Positions 29,390 through 39,854 of a stretch of DNA of 64,000 bases are shown here, one piece after another (position 1 is the stretch's first letter; each line of letters begins with the position of its first letter). A program made the translations under genes and the position numbers. The notes under the pieces are model-generated. The model was not told the origin of the DNA. It ran no database searches and saw only the letters and a list, made by a program, of their open reading frames with translations. Source of the DNA: Bactericera cockerelli (lineage: Eukaryota > Arthropoda > Insecta > Hemiptera > Triozidae); contig CM044964.1 in NCBI GenBank assembly GCA_024516035.1, forward strand, positions 19,349,084 to 19,413,083, read 5' to 3'.

Positions 29390-30550
29390 AAAATGTTAAC
29401 AATATTCCTAATCGTTTTTAATTCCGATGAATTTCTAATATTTGATATCGGAAGTAGATATTATTATGTTGGTTTTTGTAAAAAAATTTGCTCCGATTTC
29501 AAGTTTTTTCTCTCCATATTTCTGGACGTTTCATAACCTAATGAGCAACTTTTTTTACATTAGAACCTAAGAGACTGGAATTTTTTCTCTTATATCCAGG
29601 TTTCTCTTACTGCCTCCCTCTGATTTTCAAGAAGTATATCCTCCTTTCTAAAAAAAAAATTGAAAAAAAAATACATAACTGTTACTATAGTATTGAAGAC
29701 GTTTTTTTTCTTGGTATTCGTGTTTAACTAACAAGAGATCTAACAGATCAGTAACAAGAGATGGGTTTGACAAGAAAACACTTGATAAAAGTTACACTAT
29801 TCCAATGCTCCAAAACATGTTCTGGAATCGAAAGATTGGCTCAAATAAGAGCTTTCACTAACCTATCTAGTCATACTATTGGCAGACAAGAACTACAACC
29901 AATAAATATAAGAATCAGTATCAGTCAGTATAAACAGAAAATTGAAGAAATTGTACTAGGTATTAGATGAGAACTTGTACTATTTCCTGAAAAATACTCA
30001 AGTACTTATGGTACATTATGAAATTTGCTGATGGATGTAAAGAAAACTATAAATTCACTATTTATTATTAGATGTACATGAATATCAGAACATACCTGGA
30101 CAGCTGAACGATCTCAACGTTCACTGCATGTCACAAAAATTGCAGAAACTTATAAACCAACAAGTGCTCATACCTGGTGCGATACCCAAAATGCCAACAT
30201 TGCCGAGCAAGAGAAGACCAAAATATGTCCCCACCGTCTCGCCAGAACACAATCGGATGATTTTATCTCCGGGTATCAGCGATGTATTATTACATGGCCA
30301 ATATATTACAGGGAATAGTATTAATACGAAGAGCCAGCGAATAAATCACCGCGGGGAAATATGATAGCCAGTGTAGTATTTACAATATTGTGGAACACAG
30401 AGCGTCACCTCCCGAGATATTCGAGAGACTGGGCTATACGGGGTGGGGCGAAATATATGGAAAATCTTTGGACAGTCAAAAATACTTGCGCTGTTTTTTA
30501 TGATTTCTGTCCCAAATCAGGAAGATCACTAATCAATGCATGATGCTTAT
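29390..30550. other. No gene; small CpG-richer patch
   Basis: AT-rich. The patch 30325-30450 (CACCGCGGGG, GAGCGTCACCTCCCGAGATA, GGGGTGGGGCGAAATATATG) stands out in composition but shows no domain or splice framing. Confidence 0.35.
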
Positions 30551-30552
30551 TA

Positions 30553-30775
30553 ATAATGATAATAACACTCTTTAGTGGTATGTAACCACCAGACGAGGTT
30601 ATTGCTCAAAGCATTTTATACCACCTAAACCTCAGAGTCTTCTTATGATGTGGTCACAAACTCAAATTAATGAGGAAAAATTCATGCACTGCGTGGGATT
30701 CGAACCAACGGATCCCTACGCTACCTGGATTATCAAAACAGCGCATGAACCACTTGACAACCAATGCTTTGGGTG
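30553..30775 (-). mobile_element. SINE family B, complete minus copy
   Basis: (TTA/TAA)n-CACTCTTTAGTGG at the 3' end, through CCACCTAAACCTCAGAGTCT, to the tRNA-like head GATTCGAACCAACGGATCCC ... ACCACTTGACAACCAATGC. Confidence 0.85.
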
Positions 30776-31245
30776 TCATCTCCAGCACTTCAGACACCCT
30801 GTATACGCCGGGTACAACTTGATGTGCATTATCATTATTGGTTGGAGCTTGTTTTGTTTCCTATGTTGAAAGTCGTGCTCTCACATTACCACAGAGCTTA
30901 TGGCTGCGAACACTGCTGGTGAGAGTGGTGCATTTGTACTATCGACTATTTTATTTATCATTTCTACTTCTTCTTTAATTTCTGTATCCTTGATGTCCTG
31001 ATGTCCCTTGTTGAGATTGCATACCCATAGGTTGTTTCGAGATCCTTTGTCAGGCCAAAAGACAATAACACAAATCATTGGTCACTTACTATTTCTTGTG
31101 TGGGTGTCAGTACGACTTCTCACTTTTCTGTTTATACTGATTGAAATAGAGAGGTTACTTGATGTCGTGGATATTTAGAACTATTACCTGCTGATGAGAG
31201 AAAATAAGCTCGAAACTGCTGTCCAGGTATGTTCTGATATAAATA

Positions 31246-31477
31246 TCTCTATATATAAAACAGAAAAAAGGACTACCTATGTTTGTTTGTCCGGAGTTGT
31301 TTAGCCAAAACGGTAAGAGATAGCGAAAAATGTCTCAGAATTGACCCCCCCAAAACCATTATCGCTTTGTCCAGAAAAATTATAAAAAGTTCCAAAAGGC
31401 ATTGCTGTCCAGCAGTACGGCCATGCCTTAGTAAATTTGAAATTTAGTCCCGTTGCAAAGCACGGGCAAACGGCTAG
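31246..31477 (+). mobile_element. Non-autonomous Helitron, 232 bp
   Basis: Starts TCTCTATATATAAAACAG after a host A. It ends with the hairpin CCCGT-TGCAAAGC-ACGGG, ten bases before the CTAG terminus, followed by host T. The interior GTTTGTCCGGAGTTG is typical of small insect Helitrons. Opposite strand and different subfamily from 10963-11200. Confidence 0.85.
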
Positions 31478-31562
31478 TACTGACTATACTGAAGTGACCT
31501 GTCCTTAATTATTAACAGAGTTGGAGTTAAGAATTGCATCCCTCCGAGATAATAATAAAATT

Positions 31563-31690
31563 AATGTAGAAAGATAGGTGTGCCAGAACCGGCCAGAAGC
31601 AACCAATTTCAACTCTCAACCCTGAGAAACAGGTTGAACAGAGCCAACCCCAAGTAGGTTGGGGTGAAGGCAAAGTGAACGAAGAAGAAG
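31563..31690 (+). repeat. RTE-like LINE 3' end
   Basis: CAACTCTCAACCCTGAGAAA, AACCCCAAGTAGGTTGGGGT, AAGGCAAAGTGAACGAAGAA and a GAA-repeat end. See the minus fragment at 1118-1170. It is followed at 31698-31722 by a perfect hairpin GTGACTTGAAT-ATT-ATTCAAGTCAC. Confidence 0.45.
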
Positions 31691-31974
31691 CTTTTACGTG
31701 ACTTGAATATTATTCAAGTCACTGGTAAAATCTGGCATACACCTGATGCACCTAATATTGAATTAAGTAATATAATTAGTATTGAAAACGTCAAGTCAAT
31801 TGACTTTAATTCAATCAGAAAAAATGCAATTCTATGTATAGTCTAAATTGCTGTTGATTTATGTTTTTATACTAGAGCTTAGCAGAAATTCAGCATAAGA
31901 TCCAAAATACATTTCTAACAAATATCCGTATTGATATAACTTACAATGGCGCATAGATTTGCCACAACTTCCTG

Positions 31975-32060
31975 AGATACATCCTGTAGATATCCTCTGA
32001 TTATGTTGTTACTGAGAGAGAGAGAGAGGGAGACAGATAGAGTGAGGAAGACAGGGAAAA
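31975..32060. repeat. Short GA-rich tract
   Basis: GAGAGAGAGAGAGGGAGACA within otherwise ordinary sequence. Confidence 0.8.
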
Positions 32061-32196
32061 AATTGAAGTTCTGAAAGAAAATGCTATTATTGCTCTGGGA
32101 CTTACCCTTCCTGTAGTGATGAGATTGTTGAGATATTGGTTAACTTTTAAGGATTATCAATAATAATCTCAAATCTGTACAAACTACAATTCCCTT

Positions 32197-32428
32197 CAGG
32201 TTCCCTTCAGTACACCGAAGTTAAGCGACATCCAGCGAGGTTAAGACTTGGATGGGTGACCATTCAAATTCTAATTCTCGTGACGCTGGCTTTTCCCGGC
32301 CCCACTCAGGCTGGGTGAGGTCAATGTGAGTAGCAGGTTTGTGAGTTTCCTGCGAATGGAGGGTAAAACCCCCGTCGTGATATGACCATGGCAGTTGAAA
32401 GCGACGTTAAACCCCACTTAAAAAAAAA
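32197..32428 (+). mobile_element. 5S-derived SINE, 5'-truncated, close to the 75-350 copy
   Basis: Begins inside the 5S part (TTCCCTTCAGTACACCGAAG) and then follows the 75-350 copy almost base for base through GACGCTGGCTTTTCCCGGCC, CCACTCAGGCTGGGTGAGGT, ACCCCCGTCGTGATATGACC and GACGTTAAACCCCACTTAAA. High similarity implies recent activity of this subfamily. Confidence 0.9.
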
Positions 32429-32545
32429 TTCCTGCCCCGCTGGGAATCGAACCCAGGTCACCATGCGTACAATGCCTAGCGCGCTAACTCACTCTGCCAC
32501 GGTGACTACGGGTATGATCATGCAGTTGAAAGCGATGTTAAATTT
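32429..32545 (-). mobile_element. tRNA-like SINE H head set inside a second 5S-SINE tail scrap
   Basis: Minus strand GTGGCAGAGTGAGTTAGCGC (A-box region) and GACCTGGGTTCGATTCCCAG (B-box region) followed by CGGGGCAGGAATTTTT. It sits directly after the poly(A) of the previous SINE. The right side, TATGATCATGCAGTTGAAAG and CGATGTTAA (32512-32541), is plus-strand 5S-SINE tail again. Confidence 0.65.
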
Positions 32546-32667
32546 TTGTTTAAAAGAACGCTTGCATACGAGTCTGCAACCATGTCGACATTTTCATCTT
32601 TACTATTCAAGGTCCAAAACCCAACTGACCAAATTTCGTATTGTGCGCATGACACACACTTTCCCTC

Positions 32668-32850
32668 TTCTCTTAGGGTTGCAATATCGAAACGAAAATA
32701 TCGATATTACGTATATCGATAATATCGAAACCATAATATCGATATCCGATATTAGAAGACTTCTCTCCCTTTACAATTCGATATTTCGTTACATAATATC
32801 GTTACATAATATCGTTACACAATATCGTTACATAAGTTCGTTACATAATT
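32668..32850. promoter_or_regulatory. Cluster of TATCGATA/CGATA words plus short tandem repeats
   Basis: ATATCGATATT, TATATCGATAATATCG and AATATCGATATCCGATATT within about 60 bp, followed by four loose repeats of CGTTACATAATAT. TATCGATA is the known DREF-type promoter/insulator word of flies. Here no gene start is visible, so a repeat-derived origin is at least as likely. Confidence 0.35.
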
Positions 32851-32997
32851 TTGGTTATGTGCCAGAGCAAAGACATGAAAATGTCAAAAGAGAGAGATTG
32901 TTACTCCTTGTGGTGAGAAATGAAGATATAACAAGCCAGAATATTTACAGAGAAGAGAGAAAGACAATCATAAGTGCATAGGTGCATGGACAAAGTG

Positions 32998-33310
32998 AGA
33001 GAGAGAGAGATGATATTTATCAGTGAGCACTGGCCATTATTTCTTTATTTTCTTCTTGTTAGATCGTGCACCAAACTTCTGAGTCCCCGGAATCTGAGGG
33101 AGGTCCTCTCTCTCTCACTCGTTCTCTCTCTCTCTCTACCCTGGTGAAATATGTGTTCTGGCTAGAAAAAACACGGTGACTTACCTCACTGAATATTTTA
33201 CCACCTGAGCTGATTTCTGATTCTCTGTCTCTCCTTTTCCATCTCTCTTTATTTCTATGTCTCTCTCTCTCTCTCTCTCTCTCTTCTCCTCTCTCTATCT
33301 ATTTTTATTT
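32998..33310. repeat. GA and CT microsatellites
   Basis: GAGAGAGAGAGAG at 32998-33011, CTCTCTCTC at 33101-33140 and a longer CT run at 33235-33300. Confidence 0.9.
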
Positions 33311-33575
33311 CTCTTACCAATTTTAATATATTTACACTCTCAATAATCTTAATTATTCTTTGCACCGCTCTGATTAGTGATTTATCCTCTTTCTCTTTTT
33401 ATTATTCTTACTCTTTGATTGGTAAAATGCTGGTTTTCATCAGTTGCAATCTTAGGATCTCGTTCTATATTGTAGAGAGTCATGAATGTAGTTATTAATT
33501 GAAGAAAAAAATTCAGTAAAATTTATGTTAAATGGTAATATTTCAACGTAATATTAAGTCACCATACAACTTTTC

Positions 33576-33577
<2 letters not shown>

Positions 33578-33606
<29 letters not shown>
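33578..33606. repeat. Poly(A) run
   Basis: About 29 A's after TCAATT; possibly the tail of an unrecognised retroposon. Confidence 0.7.
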
Positions 33607-33608
<2 letters not shown>

Positions 33609-33835
33609 ATTAAGAAACAGGGTAAATCTAAATTGTTTTTCTTTCTTTTTGGAAATGCTACATTCTCAAAATGGCTGTCATTTTATTTATTACTTTCCTG
33701 AAATATACGACCATAGTATGCAAAATTTACTATAACTTTTTTTTCTCAGTAAATAAGAATTTTAATTATGCTCAACATGAATGTTTCTCAGATCAATTAA
33801 TTTAAACACCTGTATTACACTATTTAAACACAGTG

Positions 33836-33900
33836 GTGAGAGGATTATATGGACGCCCAGATCCAATGTCTACTAGGCTCCTTTCATGTCCATTGATTCT
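33836..33900 (+). repeat. Dispersed repeat I fragment
   Basis: GAGAGGATTATATGGACGCC, CAGATCCAATGTCTACTAGG and CTCCTTTCATG. The reverse complement is at 45445-45515. Confidence 0.6.
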
Positions 33901-33904
33901 AATT

Positions 33905-34528
33905 GAATCGGTCCAAAGAGAAAGAACCTCAGTCCAAAATTTACGATTTTCAGTTAGAGTCAGATTTGAATTCTACGAACATAAATACATTGGATCCACG
34001 CATAAACAACCTAATTTTTGATCCCTTTCCGTGTTTTTCGATGTGGTTTTTGTTTTTTTTCCAAAGAGAAAGAACCTCAGTCCAGGACTGAGGTTCTTTC
34101 TCTTCCGAATGTCCGTTATCAGCTGATATTTGTTTACGTTTTCATTACGATTTACTTTATCAGGACTCTCCGAAATAACTCTCAAATACAAAAAGTAATT
34201 ATTATTTACAAAATAATGTTTAATTCTTCCTTTAAAATATGGTTATTATGTCATATCATCCCTCTTAAAGTTGACAAAGCAAAGAGAAAGAACCTCAGTC
34301 CACCGTTCCAAAGAGAAAGAACCTAAGTCCATGACACAAAAGTGCTGATATCTTGTCTTGTGTTACATATAAAATCAAAATATTTTGGTTGTACATATCT
34401 TATAGTAAGTAGTTTAGCCACATATTTTTCATTTTTTTTTTAATGAGAACTTTTAAAGTTAATCAGTTCTTCTCGATTTCCCAAAAAATCGATTTTTGGA
34501 CTGAGGTTCTTTCTCTTTGGACCGATTC
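33905..34528. mobile_element. MITE with 34-bp TIRs and repeated internal TIR motif
   Basis: The TIR GAATCGGTCCAAAGAGAAAG plus AACCTCAGTCCAAAA is at both ends. The flanking ATT (33902-33904 and 34529-34531) may be a 3-bp TSD. The same AAAGAGAAAGAACCTCAGTC core recurs inside at about 34063, 34288 and 34311 in direct orientation and at about 34085 inverted. The last forms a 42-bp palindrome with its neighbour (34061-34102). No transposase. The 3-bp TSD would fit PIF/Harbinger-like elements, uncertain. Confidence 0.85.
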
Positions 34529-34531
34529 ATT

Positions 34532-34763
34532 TGGTTTTAACGTCCTGACTTGAGGTAGACAGGACAGGGGTTTTACCCTCCAATCGCTGGGAATCGTACC
34601 AGCTACCCACATTAACCTCACCCAGCCTGGGTAGGGCCGGAATTGCCAGCCTCACGTGTACGGAGGGAACAGAATTTTCTGTACGAAAAATCTGCTCCAA
34701 CCGGGAATCGAACTCAGGATCTCTGGACTACGGGCAGTAGTCACAACCGTTACGCTACAGTGC
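34532..34763 (-). mobile_element. tRNA-headed SINE family G with 5S-SINE tail, near complete
   Basis: Minus strand: GCACTGTAGCGTAACGGTTG (A box), CTACTGCCCGTAGTCCAGAG, CTGAGTTCGATTCCCGGTTG (B box). Then TACACGTGAGGCTGGCAATT, GGCCCTACCCAGGCTGGGTG, AGGTTAATGTGGGTAGCTGG, GATTGGAGGGTAAAACCCCT and CAGGACGTTAAAACCAAAT. From GGCCC onward it follows the 3' body of the 5S SINE at 75-350. Its 3' end touches the MITE at 33905-34528. Confidence 0.88.
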
Positions 34764-35274
34764 AAAGTTACAAACATCTCACAAAATTGTACATACATAC
34801 ACACATAGATATACAAGTGGTACAACAGTTAAGTATTCTTCTCTCGTCTTTTATGTTAATTAAACACAAAAAAGAGAAACAAACACTACTTATTGAAAGT
34901 ATTTTTAATCATACCAGAATACAAACAAACAGAACTGAAAATTAATTCAATCCAACATCGTGAAACAGTTTGGGTGAGAAATTAATTTTTTTATAAATAA
35001 ATAAGGCAAACATGATCACCAACAAAATGAAGAAGATAAGCAGTTATAAGTACAATATTATTCATTTTTAGGGTAATTAATTCAATTAAGACTTTCATTA
35101 TCTTTTCTGAATCATTAAAACATTCAAGGAGTTAAAAATTAGACTTGATTATAAATTCAGATAATTTAATTCATTTGAAATTATGTGATGATATCTGGCG
35201 TACATTGTTCCTGGGTAAGGAGGAGGGGACTTGCTTTGTGTGATGGAAGTAGGTGGACAGTAAAAGGAATAATA

Positions 35275-35342
35275 ATTATTTAAAAAAAAGAAAAATTAAA
35301 AAAAAAAAATTAAAAAAAAAAAATGAAAATAAAAAGAAATTA
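35275..35342. repeat. A-rich low complexity
   Basis: Repeated TTAAAAAAAAAAAA-like words. Confidence 0.85.
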
Positions 35343-35639
35343 TTTCTTTGAATAGGTGAGATTAGGTGATTCCGAGTAAATATATAGGGCTCTCTTTTCG
35401 GGTTCTAGCAATTCGCACGGGCCCAGAAGCACTTGAATATAATAATAATGCTTTTTCTCTTTGTTATTATGTGACAAATTCAGTGGGTAGCGCAGAATCA
35501 TAGGACTTTAGCACTTTAATTTACAATATTTTGTATTATTTTTTTGCCTATGATTCTGCCACTGATCGCTTCTTCACATCAATGCACCTGCACATTTTTC
35601 CTCATTGTGAGGGAAGGAAAATAAGTGAATATAAAGAGA

Positions 35640-35760
35640 AAGACAGGGGGAGAGAGAGAGAGAGAGAGAAAGAGAGAAAGAGAAAAAGAAAGAGAAAGAG
35701 AAAAAGAAAGAGAAAGAGAAAAAGAAAGAGAGATAGAGAGAGGTTAAAACAGAAAAGGGA
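35640..35760. repeat. (GAGAAA)n-rich microsatellite
   Basis: GAGAGAGAGAGAGAGAGAAA then AAAGAAAGAGAAAGAGAAA repeats. The Lys/Arg/Glu-rich ORF across it (35531-35845) is composition only. Confidence 0.92.
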
Positions 35761-35944
35761 AGAGAAAAGAATCAAAGAGAACAAAGGAATGACATTTTCT
35801 CCGTTTATTGAAAAACTTAACAAGAGAGGGAGGGATGGGGGATGATAATATCATAATAATAAGAGGTGGAATTTTATAATTTTCTGGGGAGAGAAGTCTA
35901 CGTATTATATTTGACTGATAACACTACAGGGTGAACTCACGAAA

Positions 35945-36062
35945 TGAAGAGAATGCCGTTGGCATTAGCACCGCCCTTGATGAAGTTTTGTTTTAATAAT
36001 CTCAATTTCTATATATGTATGTATTGTATATATTATGTATATTCTATGTAAATAAAACTTGA
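35945..36062 (+). mobile_element. LINE-tail repeat J, diverged, with compensatory stem change
   Basis: GAAGAGAATGCCGTTGGCAT and TAGCACCGCCCTTGATGAAG follow the family layout, ending AAATAAAACTT. The hairpin is AATGCC-GTT-GGCATT, whereas the other copies have ATTGCC/GGCAAT. Confidence 0.55.
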
Positions 36063-36142
36063 TCCAATATGTTTTTTAATAATGTGTTTCAGAATTCTCA
36101 CTCTAGATTCTGTGTAAATTGTGCTTATGTTAGAAACATTTA

Positions 36143-36276
36143 GGGCCGAAATATAAAACACGATTAGATTCATCTTAAGTGAACATTATCCCTTAACTCG
36201 GGCTATGGTGCGCTGTCATTGGTTGAAAATCCGACTTGAGGGCGTGTCTGGCTGTCTTATGTTAACTTTGAGGCCC
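36143..36276. mobile_element. Harbinger-like MITE, ~134 bp
   Basis: Ends GGGCCGAAATATAAAACA and GAGGCCC, flanked by TTA and TAA. The inside CTCGGGCTATGGTGCGCTGT, CATTGGTTGAAAATCCGACT matches 44487-44632, and a fragment lies at 63415-63485. Confidence 0.65.
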
Positions 36277-38697
36277 TAAGAGTGTTCTAAATAAGAAATA
36301 GTAAGTGGGATTATCTTGAATTATAAAAATTCTACCATGCCTATGCATGTAACGTGATAAAGAAAAAATAATAAAGAAATAATAAAGAAAAATTCTAGTT
36401 ATAAATCTATAATCTCAGCTTAAACTTAGAAATTACCTAAACATAAATATTTAATTATCTATACAAACGAATATGTGTATTTGTTTCAATACAACCTAAT
36501 TTCAATTAAAAGTATGATAAAAAATATAATTTCATACATAGCCATCACATTCTTATCATTAAATTCAGCTAATACTGAAGTACAACTTTATCCCTTTTTG
36601 AGTCACCCCTAGTTTCTTATCATAAAAATTCATCACATTTTCATGTTGTTATCTGTTCTTAACAGGAATTAACTTTTGGCATCCCCTCTCCTTTGTATCT
36701 GCAATTGTGGGCCTTATTGTCTACAGCTTTGGAAGATACTCACCCTTATGCAGCGGGAGATTCGAAAGTTCTGAGTGGAATTTACTTTTACTGTGGCAAA
36801 TGTAGGTACTTGAGAAATAAACATTGTGTGTGAAAATCATAGTGGTATCATGCTTTTTTAATTTCATTTTATTGATGATTTTTACGCTATTTCATTGCAC
36901 TGATAGTAATGATAGGGGTGAAATTTTGTTTCAAATTAAGTTTTTCTTTATGTCGTAGGTAGGTATGTGGTGCTCTCTAATGTTTATTGTATTAAAACAA
37001 AATAAAAATTGATCAATTTTGTATTTCAAATTGGTAAATTAATAAAAATAAAGCAATGTGCACGTCTCATCCTCACCTTTCACCCTCCATATCAGAGTGG
37101 TGGAAGTAACGTAACTTACTTTTCCCATTCATCACGTCAAAGATATAAGCTGAAATCTTTGACGTTATTCTGTTTATTTAATCACGTGACATGGTGAATT
37201 GTTTTTCAGTAATGAGTGTGGACATGTTTTTCAATTAAAAGCGACGTTAAACAAATTTAAAAAAAAAAAAAACTTTTTCTAACAAATCAATTTTATTTCA
37301 AGTTCTATCTAAAAATGATTAGATATTTTATAATTACATCAATACACTAATAAAAACTATCACATTATAGTTTTTTAGGTATACCAAAAAAATTAAAGTT
37401 AAAGGTATTTTTCTGTTTACTTCTGTTCTTGTATCTCCTTTCGCAGTTTTTCCCCTGGAACTCAGTCCCTTCTGCTTTTTTAACTTTTGCGAAAAAAGGA
37501 GGGATTTAGGCAGCAAAAAATTCTACCCTCCTTCCTTACAATAAGAGTTTCTCTACTTAATACTGTACCATATAAACAAAACGTCAGTGGTCAGGCGTTA
37601 CTGAGAAACATCCCTTCTATTCTGCAAAAAGTTGCCACAAAAAAAAGATATACACAAAACAAGAGAGAGAATTTACTGTGTTATGTAAATATTTTACCCA
37701 TACAATTATTATTTGGGTAGTGGTAGCTGCCAAACTCGTGTGTATTCCTTGCTTCTAAAAATTGCCAAAAACTGAAAGAAAAAAAAAAAGTAGAAAAATG
37801 GCACAAAAAAATTATACTGTTCCATTTTTTTAACACTTTAAATGCACAATCAATGAAAATATTTATACAACCAGAGTGGAATATTTTTCTAAAGCATACT
37901 AAAGTAATTGTATCCCTAGCATTTTGTATTCAATTACTCTCTCTCATATCTCCTCTTTCTCTTCATTTTGGAAGAATCTTACATTCCTAAAGTACATTTA
38001 TCCTCCACTGATTGTACAATATAGATCTCGCGCTCTGATAAGAGGATTATGTTGGAACATTTTAATAATAAAATAAAACTTTTTAGTTAAAAGCCGAGGA
38101 AGGAGTAGGAAAGGGGAAAAAACTCTGGGAGGGGGATTTTCTCTTTTAATGACATTAAATTGAGAGGGAGAGATGTCGTTCATAATACCCGTGCTTTGAA
38201 ATGCCTTTCAAAGGTACCTAAACAAATAATACTTAATTTTTTGTGCTCGAAAAGCCTTTGCTTTTTGAGCTTCTTTGACAATTTTTCTGTTCTGATTGTC
38301 ATGCACTTTATTTTGAAGAAACATAGATGTTGTTCTCAAATATGATTTTATGTATAATACTCATATTTTAACGGTATCAAAATGTAATTTAATTTTAAGA
38401 ATATTAAAATTTCTATCTCCGTCTCACTCGGGGACTTAACAGATGTCAAACTGGCCATTTCAAGTCAAAAGACAATAAAACAAATCGTTGACTCCCATAA
38501 CTAGATTGGCGTTAGGAAGGGGATCCAGACGTAAAATGTGGAAGTAATAGCGCCAGAACCTAAACTTAAACCATGAGGAAGAGGTCAACTTTGGGTTGAC
38601 GAATGTCAAGAAAGAAGGAAATGAAATTCGTAATTTATATACACCTGATAGATCTTCGATTTTCACTAATTCTGTATTTAATTCAACTTCAGAAGTC
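36277..38697. other. No gene seen
   Basis: 2.4 kb of AT-rich sequence. TAAAAGCGACGTTAAACAAA plus poly(A) at 37238-37272 is the 3' tip of the 5S/tRNA SINE tail. No ORF with a domain. Confidence 0.4.
37225..37272 (+). mobile_element. 5S/tRNA-SINE tail remnant
   Basis: GCGACGTTAAACAAATTT and a poly(A) run, preceded by decayed sequence. Only the terminal tail is recognisable. Confidence 0.45.
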
Positions 38698-38756
38698 CAC
38701 ACATCTCCACTAATTCTGTAACTGAGGCATCTGCACTAATTCTGTAACTGAGCCAT

Positions 38757-39854
38757 TAGGGTGGGCCGAAAAAAGCGAATTTTTGAATCGAGAATTTTAA
38801 TAGCAAAAAAAAGTTGCATCATGGTCAGACGTTTCCAAAAATATAACTTTTGTCGAAATTGGATGTTATCTTCCACTGCCGCAAAGCGGTTGAAGTTTGG
38901 CGGAAAAGTCGAAAAATGGTATTTTGGACCCCACTTTAAGAAATTTATAAAAATAGTAGATGAACATCTAAGAAGCTCAAATTTGTTTCAAATTGCTCAA
39001 TATGTGTTCTAATTTTATTTTTAGACTAAAAACAATGAGCTTTTTGAACTCTGTTCTGTATACAGGGTGATCCAAAATCATGAAATACCACTTTTTCATG
39101 TGATTTATATGGGGTATATTATGTTTATATTTATTGAATTATTTGAATTAATTCTTCGATATTGGAAAACAAAATCATCAAATATTAAATATATGATAGT
39201 GCTGGACAGTTTGTATGATATTTGCACTTATCCTTTTTATAATCCTTATTTATGTTTTATGTCCCCAAAAACTGATTATCATAATATTTACTTGGTTGTA
39301 ATGTAAAAAAAAAACCATGAACTAAGTACATAAAAAAGTCATCATAATTTATGAAAAATTTGGCCACCCTGTATATCTGAAGAGTGCAAATATTATCCAA
39401 ACTGTCCAGCACTATCATATATTTAATATTTGATGATTTTGTTTTCCAATATCGAAGAATTAATTCAAATAATTCAATAAATATAAACATAATATACCCC
39501 ATATAAATCACATAAAAAAGTGGTATTTCATGATTTTGGATCACCCTGTATACAGAACAGAGTTCAAAAAGCTCATTGTTTTTAGTCTACAAATAAAATT
39601 AGAACACATATTGAGCAATTTGAAACAAATTTGAGCTTCTTAGATGTTCATCTACTATTTTTATAAATTTCTTAAAGTGGGGTCCAAAATACCATTTTTC
39701 GACTTTTCCGCCAAACTTCAACCGCTTTGCGGCAGTGGAAGATAACATCCAATTTCGACAAAAGTTATATTTTTGGAAACGTCTGACCATGCTGCAACTT
39801 TTTTTTGCTATTAAAATTCTCGATTCAAAAATTCGCTTTTTTCGGCCCACCCTA
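38757..39854. mobile_element. Foldback element with 8-bp TSD (hAT-like), inserted in the minisatellite
   Basis: The TSD TGAGCCAT is at 38749-38756 and 39855-39862. The termini TAGGGTGGGCCGAAAAAAGC and their complement run on as arms of about 305 bp (38757-39062 and 39549-39854) that differ at only a few bases. The 8-bp TSD and TAGGG start fit the hAT pattern (YARNG). No transposase. Its centre is occupied by a second foldback element (39063-39548). Confidence 0.92.
39063..39548. mobile_element. Nested foldback MITE, TA-CAGGG termini
   Basis: CAGGGTGATCCAAAATCATG and complement, flanked by TATA, with arms of about 160 bp (to about 39222 and from about 39381). It sits exactly at the dyad centre of the outer element, whose own sequence there would read CTGTATACAG. 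Inside it, 39223-39380 has one end of a third TA-CAGGGTGGCC element (minus, GGCCACCCTGTA near 39362-39373). Confidence 0.88.

Noticed and set aside
32382..32981. 199-codon ORF
   Set aside because: It spans the end of a 5S SINE, a tRNA-like SINE on the other strand and an ATCGAT-rich repeat; not a protein-coding unit.
35531..35845. Arg/Lys/Glu-rich 104-codon ORF
   Set aside because: Translation of a GAGAAA repeat.
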